Positions 1-9,155 are shown, numbered from the stretch's first letter. The stretch is DNA of 64,000 bases from APNM01 sp040361335 (GCF_040361335.1 NZ_APNM01000006.1:62001-126000), one strand, 5' to 3'. The notes: generated by a model not told the origin, from the sequence alone. Numbers and translations: made by a program.

Positions 1-701
1 GGATTGAAGATCATCTTCAGCGCCAGCCAGTTGGTGGCGTAGCCCACCAGCAGCCCGAACGCCGGCAGCAGCCACCAGACGGGGTAGAGCCACCAGACCG
101 TCATCTGGACCAGGCCGAACAGGAACCCGAAGTACAGCCCGGAGCGGGCGATGAAGCGGAACTCGGTCTCGCCGGTCTCCAGGAAGATGCGGTTGAGCAG
201 CGTCTTGTCCCGGACCAGGCTGGTGATCACCATGTCCTTGAGATCGAACATCTGGTGGATGTTCTCCCGGACCTCGTCCATGACCTCGGCGACCATCGCC
301 GGCGCCTCCGCCTGCACCCGCCGGATCACCCGCTGGCGCAGCGCCGCCGGCAGGGAGTCCCACAAACGCGGCTGGTGCTCGCGCATGACCGCCTCGGTGA
401 TGTCGTGGACCATCTCGTTGAGCGGCCCCTCCAGCTCCTGGGCGATGCGGTCGGGATCGAGCCGGTCGAAGATCTCCTCCTGGGTGATCAGGCGGGTGGT
501 GATGGTGTCGACGGCGACCCCGGCCATCTTGGCGCACTTGCGCGGCACCACGCCCTGCCATCCCAGCCAGGGCGGCTTGAGGCCCACGAACTCGACCGGA
601 TAGAACATCATCCGGATCGCGACCAGGTTGGTCACGTAGCCGACCACCGCGCTGATCACCGGCAGCGACAGGTACTTGAGGATTTCCGGGTCGATGTTCA
701 T
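1..701 (-). CDS. DUF445 family membrane protein (3' end outside window)
   Basis: The first 233 residues of a minus-strand protein that runs off the left edge. It starts MNIDPEILKYLSLPVISAVV and reads on into GYVTNLVAIRMMFYPVEFVG. This glycine-rich membrane segment followed by a YPxxFxG-like stretch is typical of DUF445/YheB-type proteins, and a second GYATNWLALKMIF segment begins where the window ends. The family duplicates this membrane motif around a long soluble helical middle, which matches what is visible. Function is unknown; members are predicted inner-membrane proteins. The ATG is the natural start, with no good alternative upstream. The next gene lies 72 bases upstream on the same strand. 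Certain as a gene, fairly sure on family. Confidence 0.85.
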   Translation of the reverse strand, partial: MNIDPEILKYLSLPVISAVVGYVTNLVAIRMMFYPVEFVGLKPPWLGWQGVVPRKCAKMAGVAVDTITTRLITQEEIFDRLDPDRIAQELEGPLNEMVHDITEAVMREHQPRLWDSLPAALRQRVIRRVQAEAPAMVAEVMDEVRENIHQMFDLKDMVITSLVRDKTLLNRIFLETGETEFRFIARSGLYFGFLFGLVQMTVWWLYPVWWLLPAFGLLVGYATNWLALKMIFN

Positions 702-704
702 TTC

Positions 705-739
705 CGGTGATCGGTGATTCGTGATTGGTGATTGGTGAC
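705..739. repeat. Short tandem repeat of GGTGATT-like units
   Basis: Four to five imperfect copies of a 7-8 base unit (GGTGATC, GGTGATTC, GTGATT, GGTGATT, GGTGACC) lie immediately upstream of the DUF445 gene. It may be slipped-strand repeat DNA within the leader of that gene. No function is evident. Confidence 0.6.
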
Positions 740-773
740 CGGCCCATTCACCGGCGAAGGCACCGATCGCGGG

Positions 774-1727
774 TCAGGCGCCCTCGCGCGCCTGCAGGAG
801 TTGGTTGGCCCGCTCCAGCGTCTCGATCACGGCCACGGCGCTGGCGCCGTCGGACAGCGGCGCGCGGCGGTCCTCGATGCGGGCGAGGAAGTGCTCCATC
901 TCCAGTTTGAGCGGCTGGCCGTGGCCGCGATGAACCACCTCGCTGCCCTCGTCGCGGTTGCGCAGGTCCTTGTCGATCCATTTGCGGTGCAGGGTCACCG
1001 ACTGCGCCACCTCGTCGTAGACCAGCATGCCGGCGGAGCCGCGGATGATGGTGCGGCGGTTGGTCTCCGGCCACAGCCAGGAGACGTGCAGGTTGCCGCG
1101 CACGCCGTTGGGGAAGGCCAGATGCACGTGCACGTCGTCCTCGACGCCGAGTTGCAGCAGCCGGTGGCCGCTGGCGCGTATCTCCGACGGCCGGCTCTCG
1201 CCGGTCAGGTACAGCATCACCGCGATGTCGTGCACGCCGATGTCCCAGAGCACGTTCTCGGCGGAGCGCGCCCGGCCCAGGGTCAGCCGCTCGTGGCGGA
1301 TGCCGTAGAGATCGCCCAGCTCGCCGGTCGACAGGTAGTCCTTGATCCAGGAGACCGCCGGCTGGTAGAGCAGCAGGTGACCGACCATCAGCACCCGCCC
1401 GCGCTCGGCGGCGAGCTCGGTCAGGGCCCGGGCCTGCTCGCTGCTGTGGGTCAGGGGCTTCTCGACATAGACGTCCTTGCCGGCCTTGAGCGCGGCCTCG
1501 GCCATCTCGTAGTGCAGCGGCGTGGGCGTGGCGATCGCCACGGCGGGGACGTCGGACGCCAGCATCCGCCGCCAGTCGGTGTAGGTCGCGGCCTCCGGGT
1601 ACTCCGCCGCGAACACCACCAGCTTGTCCTCGTCGGGATCGCAGATCGCGCCCAGGGCATCCAGTTCCGCCAGGTTGCGGACGATGTTGCGCCCCCAGGC
1701 ACCCGCGCCGATTACCGCGACTTTCAT
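774..1727 (-). CDS. Gfo/Idh/MocA-family NAD(P)-dependent oxidoreductase
   Basis: A 317-residue protein with an N-terminal Rossmann dinucleotide motif (VIGAGAWGRNIVRNL, residues 4-18). The family's EKPLT motif lies near residue 93, where the lysine helps catalysis, and a DIGVHDIAVML stretch follows near residue 190 with the catalytic histidine and aspartate. Such enzymes oxidise or reduce hydroxyl groups on sugars, often nucleotide sugars (WbpB/WlbA type) or inositols, with NAD(P). The substrate cannot be told from sequence. It is the standard length and complete. It lies between the DUF445 gene and an ABC exporter, with 178 bases upstream to the exporter stop. No link to the catabolic genes further right is visible. 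Confidence 0.88.
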   Translation of the reverse strand: MKVAVIGAGAWGRNIVRNLAELDALGAICDPDEDKLVVFAAEYPEAATYTDWRRMLASDVPAVAIATPTPLHYEMAEAALKAGKDVYVEKPLTHSSEQARALTELAAERGRVLMVGHLLLYQPAVSWIKDYLSTGELGDLYGIRHERLTLGRARSAENVLWDIGVHDIAVMLYLTGESRPSEIRASGHRLLQLGVEDDVHVHLAFPNGVRGNLHVSWLWPETNRRTIIRGSAGMLVYDEVAQSVTLHRKWIDKDLRNRDEGSEVVHRGHGQPLKLEMEHFLARIEDRRAPLSDGASAVAVIETLERANQLLQAREGA

Positions 1728-1905
1728 CTCTTATGCCGCCCTCGTGTCCGTCCGGGTCCGCCCTTCCCCCGTGCCGGGGCGCCGGACCGCGCCGCCGTCG
1801 GCCCGTCTCCGGACGTTGCTGCTTGTGGATACGCGCGCCGGGATTCCCGGACCCTATCATGCCGGGGCCGGCCGGCGCCGCGACAGTGTAGCGTACCCCG
1901 GCCGG

Positions 1906-2667
1906 TCAGGGCTTGAGGCGGTAGCCGGTACGGAAAATCCACCACACGGCGGTCAGGCACAGGGCCAGGAATACCCCGATCATGCCGGCGCTGACGGCCA
2001 CGTGGACGTCGGCCACGCCGTAGAAGCTCCAGCGGAAACCGCTGACCAGGTAGACCACGGGATTGAACAGGGTGATGGTCTGCCAGACCGGCGGCAACAT
2101 ATCGATGGAGTAGAAGGTGCCGCCGAGGAAGGTCAACGGCGTCACCACCATCAGCGGCACGATCTGCAGCTTCTCGAAGCCGTCGGCCCAGATGCCGATG
2201 ACGAACCCGAACAGGCTGAAGGTGAGCGCCGTCAGCACCAGGAAGCCCAGCATCCAGAACGGATGCTCGATGCCGTAGTCCACGAACAGCCGCGCGGTGG
2301 CCAGGATCAGCAGCCCCAGCAGCATCGACTTGGTGGCGGCGGCGCCGACGTAGCCGGCCACGATCTCGATGTAGGAGACCGGCGCCGACAGCACCTCGTA
2401 GATAGTGCCCGAGAACTTGGGCATGTAGATGCCGAAAGCGGCGTTGGAAATGCTCTCGTTGAGCAGCGACAGCATGATCAGGCCGGGGATGATGAAGGCG
2501 CCGTAGGCGACGCCGTCGATCTCGACCATGCGCGAGCCGATCGCGGAACCGAAGACCACGAAATACAACGAGGTCGATAGCACCGGCGAGGCCACGCTCT
2601 GCAGCAGGGTCCGGCCCGTACGCGCCATCTCGAAGCGGTAGATCGCCGCGATCGCCCGCCAGTTCAC
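1906..2667 (-). CDS. ABC-2 type transporter permease
   Basis: A 253-residue inner-membrane protein starting with GTG (VNWRAIAAIYRFEMARTGR). The GTG overlaps the TGA of the ATPase by four bases, a typical coupled start, so I prefer it to longer upstream frames. It has about six hydrophobic segments and the ABC-2 permease pattern with a conserved PLTFLGGTFYSIDMLP region in the second half, as in NodJ/YadH-type exporters. It should dimerise and work with the upstream-encoded ATPase as an exporter of lipid, polysaccharide or drug. The cargo is not predictable. Confidence 0.92.
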   Translation of the reverse strand: MNWRAIAAIYRFEMARTGRTLLQSVASPVLSTSLYFVVFGSAIGSRMVEIDGVAYGAFIIPGLIMLSLLNESISNAAFGIYMPKFSGTIYEVLSAPVSYIEIVAGYVGAAATKSMLLGLLILATARLFVDYGIEHPFWMLGFLVLTALTFSLFGFVIGIWADGFEKLQIVPLMVVTPLTFLGGTFYSIDMLPPVWQTITLFNPVVYLVSGFRWSFYGVADVHVAVSAGMIGVFLALCLTAVWWIFRTGYRLKP

Positions 2668-3590
2668 GAGCGCGCCCCCACCAGGTCCACGAAAATCTCC
2701 TCCAGGGTGCTCTCGCGGGAGCGCACGTCCTCGAACTCGATCCCGCGCTCGACCAGGCGGCGCATGAGATGCCCGATGCGCGGGCCGTCGTCGCCGGCGC
2801 CGTAGGTGTAGACGATCTCGCTGCCGTCGGCGGACAGTTCCAGCGGCTCGTCGGCGAGCTCGTCCGGCAACGCCGCCAGCGGCCGCTCCAGCCGCAGCCG
2901 CAACTGCTTCTTGCCGAGCTTGGCCATCAGGGCCGCCTTGTCCTCGACCAGGATCAGCTCGCCGTGGTCGATCACGCCCACGCGGTCCGCCATCTGCTCG
3001 GCCTCCTCGATGTAGTGGGTGGTCAGGATGATGGTCACGCCGTCCTCGCGCAGGCGGTGGATCATCCGCCACATGTCCCGGCGCAACTCGACGTCCACGC
3101 CCGCCGTGGGTTCGTCCAGGAACAGGATACGGGGCTCGTGCGACAGCGCCTTGGCGATCATCAGGCGGCGCTTCATCCCGCCCGACAGCGCCATGATGCG
3201 CGAGTCGCGCTTATCCCACAGCGACAGGTCGCGCAGCACCTTCTCCAGGTAGCCGGGGTCGGCGGGCTTGCCGAACAGACCCCGGCTGAACCGGACCGTG
3301 GCCCAGACCGTCTCGAAGGCGTCCGTGGCCAACTCCTGCGGCACCAGGCCGATCTTGGCGCGGGCGGCGCGGTAGTCCGCGACGATGTCGTGGCCGTCGG
3401 CGAGCACGCGCCCCTCGCTCGGGTTCACCAGGCCGCAGACGATGCTGATCAGGGTGGTCTTGCCGGCGCCGTTCGGTCCCAGCAGGGCGAATATCTCGCC
3501 GGCGCGGATATCGAGGTCGATACCCTTGAGCGCCCGGAAGCCGGATTCGTAGGTCTTGCCGAGCTGTCTGACCGAGATGATGGGCTGCAT
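2664..3590 (-). CDS. ABC transporter ATP-binding protein
   Basis: A 308-residue ATPase starting at MQPIISVRQLGKTY. An upstream in-frame ATG would add 25 low-quality residues and is unlikely. Walker A is GPNGAGKTT (near residue 42), the signature is LSGGMKRRL, and Walker B is ILFLDEPTAGVD, followed by the H-loop TTHYIEEAEQ. The C-terminal extension is typical of ATPases paired with ABC-2 permeases (YadG type). It energises export together with the permease whose start overlaps its stop codon. Complete and ordinary. Confidence 0.95.
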   Translation of the reverse strand: MQPIISVRQLGKTYESGFRALKGIDLDIRAGEIFALLGPNGAGKTTLISIVCGLVNPSEGRVLADGHDIVADYRAARAKIGLVPQELATDAFETVWATVRFSRGLFGKPADPGYLEKVLRDLSLWDKRDSRIMALSGGMKRRLMIAKALSHEPRILFLDEPTAGVDVELRRDMWRMIHRLREDGVTIILTTHYIEEAEQMADRVGVIDHGELILVEDKAALMAKLGKKQLRLRLERPLAALPDELADEPLELSADGSEIVYTYGAGDDGPRIGHLMRRLVERGIEFEDVRSRESTLEEIFVDLVGARS

Positions 3591-3669
3591 CCGTACTCCG
3601 GCGCCGGTTCCGCGGACGCCGATTCTATCGGATCGGCCGCCGTACGCGCGCGGCGGCCGCAGCACCCGG

Positions 3670-4365
3670 TTACCGGTAGGTGATCAGATCGGCGTGCTCG
3701 CCCTCGAAGTGGGCATGTTCGTTGACCGTGCTCAGGTAGCGGGCGCGCTCGCTGTAGATGATCTTGCTGATCCCGCAGTTGGTCAGGGTGTGGTTGATCC
3801 GGAAGGCGTTCTCGTCGGGGATGCCGAGCAGTTCCTGCACGATCGCCGCGATCGGTCCGCCGGAGGTGAACACCAGCGAGGTGCGGGAACGGCCCTGCTC
3901 GGCGATGACCTCGTCCAGCGCGGCCACGCTGCGGGCGCGGAAGTCGCCCCAGGATTCGCTGTAGCCGCCGTCCTCGCCGGACGCGATCCAGTGGTCGACG
4001 GCCTTGCCGAACAGATCCTGGAAGGCGCGGCGCGGATGGCCCGTGCGCTCCATGTCGGCCATGCGCCGCTCGATGTCCGCGTACTCGGGCTTGTACTGGA
4101 CGATGATCTCCTCGTGGTCGAACTCGTTGAAGCCCGCCAACTCGGTAAGCGTCCGCCCCTCCAGGCCCATGCCCTCCAGGCAGGCCTCGGCGGTCTGCCG
4201 GTGACGCTTCATGGTGCCGGCATAAAGGCCGTCCACCCGCTCGATCCGCTTGCTCAGGGCAAGACCCAGAATGCCCGACTGCTCGCCGCCGTTGGCGGAG
4301 AGCCGGTCGTAATCGGATTCGCCGAACGACGCCTGGCCGTGGCGGATGAGGTAGACGGCTGCCAT
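3670..4365 (-). CDS. Histidine phosphatase (phosphoglycerate mutase-like)
   Basis: A 231-residue cytosolic protein with the catalytic RHG motif at residues 8-10 (YLIRHGQASFGESDYD), where the histidine is the phospho-acceptor, and a late FTSGGPIAAI segment. The canonical second catalytic histidine of that segment (often SHG) is replaced by SGG, so the exact activity is uncertain. Histidine phosphatases act on small phosphorylated metabolites or proteins. It is a single gene 79 bases upstream of the ABC pair. Confidence 0.88.
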   Translation of the reverse strand: MAAVYLIRHGQASFGESDYDRLSANGGEQSGILGLALSKRIERVDGLYAGTMKRHRQTAEACLEGMGLEGRTLTELAGFNEFDHEEIIVQYKPEYADIERRMADMERTGHPRRAFQDLFGKAVDHWIASGEDGGYSESWGDFRARSVAALDEVIAEQGRSRTSLVFTSGGPIAAIVQELLGIPDENAFRINHTLTNCGISKIIYSERARYLSTVNEHAHFEGEHADLITYR

Positions 4366-4451
4366 GGATGCTCCCGGAATCTTGGACGGAACCGCGCGCC
4401 GGCCGGACCGGCGCGCACAAGAACAATATTGTACGACAATCCGGGCGCGGC

Positions 4452-5118
4452 GGGGCGCTGCGCGGCCGGCGCCGTGCCGGTTCCAACGCCTGTTTGATCC
4501 ACAGATTTCGCGGATTACACGGATTTATTTCTGTGTAATCCGTGAAATCTGTGGATTGCTTCTTCGTAGTGCCACAGGCGGCGCCGCTTCGAGTCCGATG
4601 GCTCGAGCGCCAAGGCGCTGCGCGTTCGGTGCCGTGCCAAATCAGGGCGCTTGTTTTTATCCGCAGATTACGCCGATTAACGCAGATTGGTTGGGGCGGC
4701 TCTTTAATCCGCGTCCATCGGCGTCATCTGCGGATTCTTTCTTCCGGAACCGCCCGCCAGGCTTGTCTTTGGCCTGGCGCGTCGGGCGCCGGGGCGCTGC
4801 GCGATTAACGCCGTGCTGGTTCAGACCTCTTGTTTTTTTATCCGCAGATGGACGCCGATTAACGCAGATTGTTTGGGGCAGCTCTTTAATCTGCGTCCAT
4901 CGACGTAATCTGTGGATTGTTTCTTCCGGAACCGCCCGCCAGGCTTGTCTTTTGCCTGGCGCGTCGGGCGCCGGGGCGCTGCGCGATTAACGCCGTGCTG
5001 GTTCAGAACTCTTGTTTTTTATCCGCAGATGGACACCGATCAACGCAGATTGCGTGGGGCGGCTCTTTAATCTGCGTACATCGGCGTAATCTGCGGATTC
5101 TTTCTTCCGGGAAGCGCC
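4452..5118. repeat. Tandem array of four ~160-182 bp hairpin-bearing repeat units
   Basis: Four consecutive units begin at about 4452, 4612, 4791 and 4973 with a GGCGCTGCGCG box. Each carries a palindromic core in which a (C)CGCAGATT or CCACAGATTT arm is answered by AATCTGCGG or AAATCTGTGG some 60-80 bases later. The last two units are nearly identical at a period of 182, the second is close, and the first has a diverged core. The spacer between cores repeats CTTCCGGAACCGCCCGCCAG and a TTGTTTTTT run. The region has no credible gene. It resembles REP/BIME-like intergenic repeats that have amplified in tandem. Confidence 0.85.
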
Positions 5119-5144
5119 TCGACAAACGGCCGGCAAGAAGATTA

Positions 5145-5324
5145 ACCACAGAGGCGCACGGAGGGACACAGAGGGACATGACTGTCGGCCGCGGCAGCGG
5201 CTATCCGGGACCCGGGGAAACATTCGTCAAGCCAGGGATTGCCTGGAGACCGAGCCCGGCACGAGAGCCTGCCCCGGACACGCCCATCAAAAAACCTCCG
5301 TGCGCCTCAGTGCGCCTCTTTGGT
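5145..5324. repeat. Dispersed inverted-repeat element, copy 1 (ACCACAGAGG family)
   Basis: Left end ACCACAGAGGCGCAC with GAGGGACACAGAGGG repeats, right end CCTCCGTGCGCCTC...GCCTCTTTGGT, about 150 bases between them. The interior (CGGCAGCGGCTATCCGGG, then CCGGACACG, then CCCATCAAAAA) matches the copies at 44421 and 44744. About 35 bases before the left end (GACAAACGGCCGGCAAGAA) are also shared with the copy at 44744, so the mobile or duplicated unit extends beyond the hairpin arms. Confidence 0.8.
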
Positions 5325-5406
5325 TTCATGCCCCGCCAACCGAAGCCCGTAGGCCGGAACAAGCGAAGCGCGCCCGGCTATCGAGCGCGGCAGTCATGCG
5401 GAAGTC

Positions 5407-6447
5407 TCAGGGGGTCAGCAGGATCTTGCCGAAGAAGTCGCGGGACTCGGCCAGCCGGTGGGCGTCGGCGGCCTCGGCCAGGGGCATGCGGGTGTGGATC
5501 TGCGGCACCAGCTCGCCGGCCGCCACCAGGCGATAGACCTCGGCGATCTGCGCCTGGCCGGCGCCGTGGGTGCCGTGCAGCACGAGCTGGCGCCGGAACA
5601 GGTCGATGATGTCGATGGGCACGGTCTCGCCGGCGTGCGCCCCGCAGGTGGCGACCCGCCCGCCGGCCGCCAGCGCCGCGAGACTGGCCGTGAGGATGTC
5701 GCCGCCGACGTTCTCCACCACGGCATCCGCGCCGCGGCCGCCGGTGAGGTCGCGCACCGCCTGCGCCAGGTCCGCCTCGCGATAGTTGACCGTTTCGTGG
5801 GCACCGAGCGCCTGCGCCCGGCGCAGCTTGTCGTCGCTGCCCGCGCTGGCGATCACGCGCGCGCCGCAGAGCCGGGCGATCTGGATGGCGGCGGTGCCGA
5901 TGCCGCCGCCGGCGGCGTTGACCAGCACGGTCTCGCCGGGCCGCACGCGGATCTGGTCCACCAGCATCTGCCAGGCGGTGCCCATGGTGACCTGGACCGC
6001 CGACGCCGCCTCGAACGACAGCCCGTCCGGCAGCGGCAGGCAGTTATGGGCGGCCACCTTCACGTATTCGGCATAGGTGCCCGGCGCGGTGACGCCGAGG
6101 ATGCCGCCCACCGCGCACAGGTTGTCCTGGCCGCGCTGGCAATAGCACACGGTCTCGCCGCAGCGCCCGGCGCTGAGCGAGAACACCGGCGCCACCCGGT
6201 CGCCGGGCCGGAAGGCCCGCACCTCGCCGCCCACCGCCGCGATCTCCCCGGCGCCCTCCAGGCCCAGGGTGTGCGGCAGGGGCGTGGGGATGCCCGCCAC
6301 CCCGGCCCGGATGTCGATGTCGAAATGGTTGAGGCCGACGGTATCCAGCCGGATCACCACCTCGTCCGGGCCCGGCTCGGGGTCCGGCAGGGTCTCGCAC
6401 GACAGGCACTCGGGCCCGCCGTACTCGTGGAAGACGGCCGCGCGCAT
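5407..6447 (-). CDS. MDR-family zinc-type alcohol dehydrogenase / quinone oxidoreductase
   Basis: A 346-residue medium-chain dehydrogenase: N-terminal GroES-like domain with HTLGLEGAGEI (near residue 78) and a Rossmann domain with VNAAGGGIGTAAIQIA (near residue 172). A cysteine cluster (CGETVC, then YC and LC near residues 112-127) looks like the structural-zinc loop. The usual catalytic-zinc cysteine near residue 40 is replaced (GLNHFDID), so it is closer to quinone-reductase-like members that act without catalytic zinc. It probably reduces or oxidises a carbonyl/alcohol or enone intermediate with NAD(P)H. Last gene of the operon that starts at the YCF48-like gene; 12 bases after the HyuB-like gene. 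Confidence 0.88.
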   Translation of the reverse strand: MRAAVFHEYGGPECLSCETLPDPEPGPDEVVIRLDTVGLNHFDIDIRAGVAGIPTPLPHTLGLEGAGEIAAVGGEVRAFRPGDRVAPVFSLSAGRCGETVCYCQRGQDNLCAVGGILGVTAPGTYAEYVKVAAHNCLPLPDGLSFEAASAVQVTMGTAWQMLVDQIRVRPGETVLVNAAGGGIGTAAIQIARLCGARVIASAGSDDKLRRAQALGAHETVNYREADLAQAVRDLTGGRGADAVVENVGGDILTASLAALAAGGRVATCGAHAGETVPIDIIDLFRRQLVLHGTHGAGQAQIAEVYRLVAAGELVPQIHTRMPLAEAADAHRLAESRDFFGKILLTP

Positions 6448-6459
6448 ATCGCCTCCGGC

Positions 6460-8346
6460 TCAGCAGCAGCTACGCACGGCCATGTCGCGCCGGAATTCCG
6501 GCGGCCGCGGCGGCTCCAGGCCGGTCTCGGCCTTGCAGCGGGACCGCAGCTCTTCGATGGTGCCGCCGAAATTGAACAGCTCGATCTCGCCGCGGGCGTC
6601 GGCCATCTCCTTGCGCAGCTTGTCGGTGGCACCCTGGTCGATCGACAGGTCCTCGGCGAGCACCACGCCGTAGCGGCGGGCGCCGTCGCGCGTGACCAGG
6701 CCGCGGGCCACGTCCCGCGCCACGACGGCGGGATCGCGCTGCAGCGGATCGCCCCAGCCGCCGCCCCCCCAGGTGTTGAAGTGCAACACGTCACCGGCCT
6801 CGACGTGGATATGGTCCTGCTTGGATTGCAGGTATTCCACGCTGCCGTCGGCCCGCTCCAGGACCTTGGTGCTGCGGCCGCCCGGCTCGCCGCCCTTGAC
6901 GCCCCAGGGATAGGTCAGCCAGCGGTCGTCGTGCACCGAGATCTCGCCCGGCACCAGGAAGCGGTAGGTCACGCGCAGGCCGTTGCCGCCGCGGTGCAGT
7001 CCCGCGCCGCCGCTGTCGGCGATGGTCTCGAAGGCTTCGATGCGCAGCGGGTAATGGCTCTCCAGGAACTCGTTGGGCACGTTGGTGAACGAGGGCCAGA
7101 GCGAATGGCCGTCGGGACCGTCCCCGGCCGGCCGGCCGGGGATGCCGCCGAAGCCGATCTGGTAGAGCTGGAACCACTCGCCCTTGTCGTCGTAGCCCGA
7201 GTACATGATGTGCGGGCTGTCGGAGAAGCCGGCGGCGTTGAGGAAGTCGGGGCTGCCCTGGCCGAACAGGCCGCCCATGACGTCGAAGATGCGGCCGAGG
7301 GCGTGGTTGCGGCAGGACAGCGCCGCCGGGGCCTGCGGCTTGAGCAGGCAGCCCTCGGGGATGCGCACTTCCATCAGGTCGTAGAAGCCGTCGTTGAACA
7401 TGATCTGGGGGTCGAAGACCATGATCAGGAACACCCCCGCGAACATCTTGAACATCTCCTCGTTGAGGAGGAAGTTGATCGAGCCCGCGGACTGGGGATC
7501 GGTGCCGTCGAAGTCGAAGATCAGCTTGTCGCCCTCGCGCCACATCGAGCAGGCGATCTTGTACGGGCCCATGCCGCGGCCGTCGTCGCAGACATAGTCC
7601 TCGAAGCGCAGCGTCTGATCCGCCGGCAGGTTGTGGCGGATGAGGTGGTCCATGGCCTGGTAGTTGCGGTCCAGCAGGGCACGCATGCCGGCGATGAAGG
7701 TATCGGTGCCGAAGCGGTCGCAGATCTCGTTGCAGCGGCGCTCGGCGACACGGCAGGCGGCCACCAGCGACTTGAAGTCGCTCTTGTTCCACTGCGGCAG
7801 GCGGCAGTTGCGCAGGATCAGGTCCAGGATCTCCTCCTGCAGCTCGCCGCGCCGGTAGATCTTGACCGGCGGGATGATGATGCCCTCCTGGTAGATCTGG
7901 GAGGCGCCCACCGGCATGCTGCTGGGCACGCCGCCGCCGATGTCGGTCATGTGCCCGAACATGGAGGCCCAGCCGATCAGGCGGCCCTCGCGGAACATGG
8001 GCATGAGCACCAGCCAGTCGTTGGCGTGGCTGATGGCCCCGTTCACGCCGTAGGGGTCCGAGGTGAGGATGATGTCGCCCTCCTCGATGTCGCCCTCGTA
8101 GCCGGCCAGGAAGCCGTGGATGAAGGACCCGAACTGGCCGACCACCATCTTGCCCTGCTCGTTGGCGATCATGGGGAAGGTGTCGTGCTGCTCGCGGATG
8201 CCGGGCGACATCGCGGTCCGGAACAGCACCGTGTCCATCTCGAAGCGCGCGTTCTTGAGCGCGCTCTCGATGATGTCGAGGCTGATCGGGTCCAGGTCCA
8301 CGCCCTGGAACGGCTGGTCGTTGGTCTCAATGATCTTGGCGGGCAT
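6460..8346 (-). CDS. Hydantoinase B / 5-oxoprolinase-type large subunit
   Basis: A 628-residue protein of the HyuB/oxoprolinase B family: it opens with DPISLDIIESALKNARFEMD and EQHDTFPM, has glycine-rich SHANDWLVLMPMF and a GAGLHRGGNGLRVTYRF stretch near residue 470, and a late GGGGWGDPL. Family members pair with HyuA-type ATPases for ATP-dependent opening of cyclic amides (hydantoin, 5-oxoproline) or carboxylation of ketones (acetone and acetophenone carboxylases). The HyuA partner is two GST genes upstream in the same operon. The C-terminus ends with two adjacent cysteines (RSCC), which is slightly unusual. The substrate is unknown. Confidence 0.92.
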   Translation of the reverse strand: MPAKIIETNDQPFQGVDLDPISLDIIESALKNARFEMDTVLFRTAMSPGIREQHDTFPMIANEQGKMVVGQFGSFIHGFLAGYEGDIEEGDIILTSDPYGVNGAISHANDWLVLMPMFREGRLIGWASMFGHMTDIGGGVPSSMPVGASQIYQEGIIIPPVKIYRRGELQEEILDLILRNCRLPQWNKSDFKSLVAACRVAERRCNEICDRFGTDTFIAGMRALLDRNYQAMDHLIRHNLPADQTLRFEDYVCDDGRGMGPYKIACSMWREGDKLIFDFDGTDPQSAGSINFLLNEEMFKMFAGVFLIMVFDPQIMFNDGFYDLMEVRIPEGCLLKPQAPAALSCRNHALGRIFDVMGGLFGQGSPDFLNAAGFSDSPHIMYSGYDDKGEWFQLYQIGFGGIPGRPAGDGPDGHSLWPSFTNVPNEFLESHYPLRIEAFETIADSGGAGLHRGGNGLRVTYRFLVPGEISVHDDRWLTYPWGVKGGEPGGRSTKVLERADGSVEYLQSKQDHIHVEAGDVLHFNTWGGGGWGDPLQRDPAVVARDVARGLVTRDGARRYGVVLAEDLSIDQGATDKLRKEMADARGEIELFNFGGTIEELRSRCKAETGLEPPRPPEFRRDMAVRSCC

Positions 8347-8420
8347 ATCACTGCTCTCCTGGTCTCGTTGCGTGCCGTCCGGCGAAGGCGCGGGACGACA
8401 CTTCCATTCCTGTTAGCGCT

Positions 8421-8449
8421 GCATCACGTCGCGTGCGCGGACGTCATGC
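8421..8449. other. Hairpin in the gap before the HyuB gene
   Basis: Ten-base arms (GCATCACGTC and GACGTCATGC, nine of ten paired) flank a nine-base loop in the 110-base gap between the downstream GST and the HyuB-like gene. There is no T-run, so it is not a simple terminator. It could stabilise transcript ends and set unequal expression inside the operon. Confidence 0.4.
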
Positions 8450-8456
8450 AGAGGTT

Positions 8457-9155
8457 TCACTCCCGTCCCCCGAACTGGCGCGCCCCGAACAGGGCCTCCC
8501 GCGCCTCCTCGGTGGGGTTGCCGATGACCTCGTCCTCCGCCAGCACGGCGGTGCCGCGACGCACGCCCTCGCGGGCGCCGACGGTCTCGTACCAGCGCTT
8601 GACGTTCGGGTACTCGTCGATATCGATCTCGTGCAGCCAGCGCACGCGGATCCAGGGCCAGGTGGCGATGTCCGCCACCGTGTAGGTCTCGCCGCCGAGA
8701 TACTCGGATTCCGCCAGGCGGCGGTCCATCACGCCGTACAGGCGGTGGGTCTCCTTGGAATAGCGCTCGATGGCGTAGGGCACCTTCTCCGGGGCGTAGC
8801 CCAGGAAATGTCCGCACTGGCCGAACATCGGGCCGACCCCGGCCATCTGGAACATCAGCCACTGGATGGCGTCGTAGCCGGCCTCGGGCGCCTCCGGCAG
8901 GAACCGGCCGGTCTTCTCGGCCAGGTACAGCAGGATGGCGCCGGACTCGAACAGGCTGTACGGCCGGCCCTCCGGGCCCTCGTGATCGACGATCGCCGGC
9001 ATCCGGTTGTTCGGGCTGATCTCGAGGAACGCGGGGTCGAACTGCTCGCCCTTGAGGATGTTCACCGGCTTCACGCGATAGGACAGCCCGGTCTCCTCCA
9101 GCATGATGGAGACCTTGTGCCCGTTGGGCGTCGGCCAGTAATAGAGATCGATCAC
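8457..9155 (-). CDS. Glutathione S-transferase (YfcG/Nu-like)
   Basis: A 232-residue GST starting at GTG (VIDLYYWPTPNGHKVSIMLEE); this GTG overlaps the stop of the upstream GST by four bases. The TPNGHKV start, the NPxxxxPAI equivalent (SPNNRMPAIVD, near residue 50) and LFESGAILLYLAEK are typical of Ure2/YfcG-like GSTs, many of which are disulfide reductases or glutathione-dependent lyases. The C-terminal helical domain carries DIATWPWIR. In this operon it may deglutathionylate or isomerise an intermediate. Complete. Confidence 0.9.
   Translation of the reverse strand: MIDLYYWPTPNGHKVSIMLEETGLSYRVKPVNILKGEQFDPAFLEISPNNRMPAIVDHEGPEGRPYSLFESGAILLYLAEKTGRFLPEAPEAGYDAIQWLMFQMAGVGPMFGQCGHFLGYAPEKVPYAIERYSKETHRLYGVMDRRLAESEYLGGETYTVADIATWPWIRVRWLHEIDIDEYPNVKRWYETVGAREGVRRGTAVLAEDEVIGNPTEEAREALFGARQFGGRE

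Noticed and set aside
4452..5118. Possible CRISPR array
   Set aside because: The repeat period is 160-182 bases with palindromic cores and repeated spacers, not short repeats with unique spacers, and no cas gene is near.
5458..8685. A very long open frame on the plus strand
   Set aside because: It is antisense to the MDR and HyuB genes and is an effect of high GC content; its translation is low-complexity (His/Ala/Gly/Arg-rich) and matches no family.
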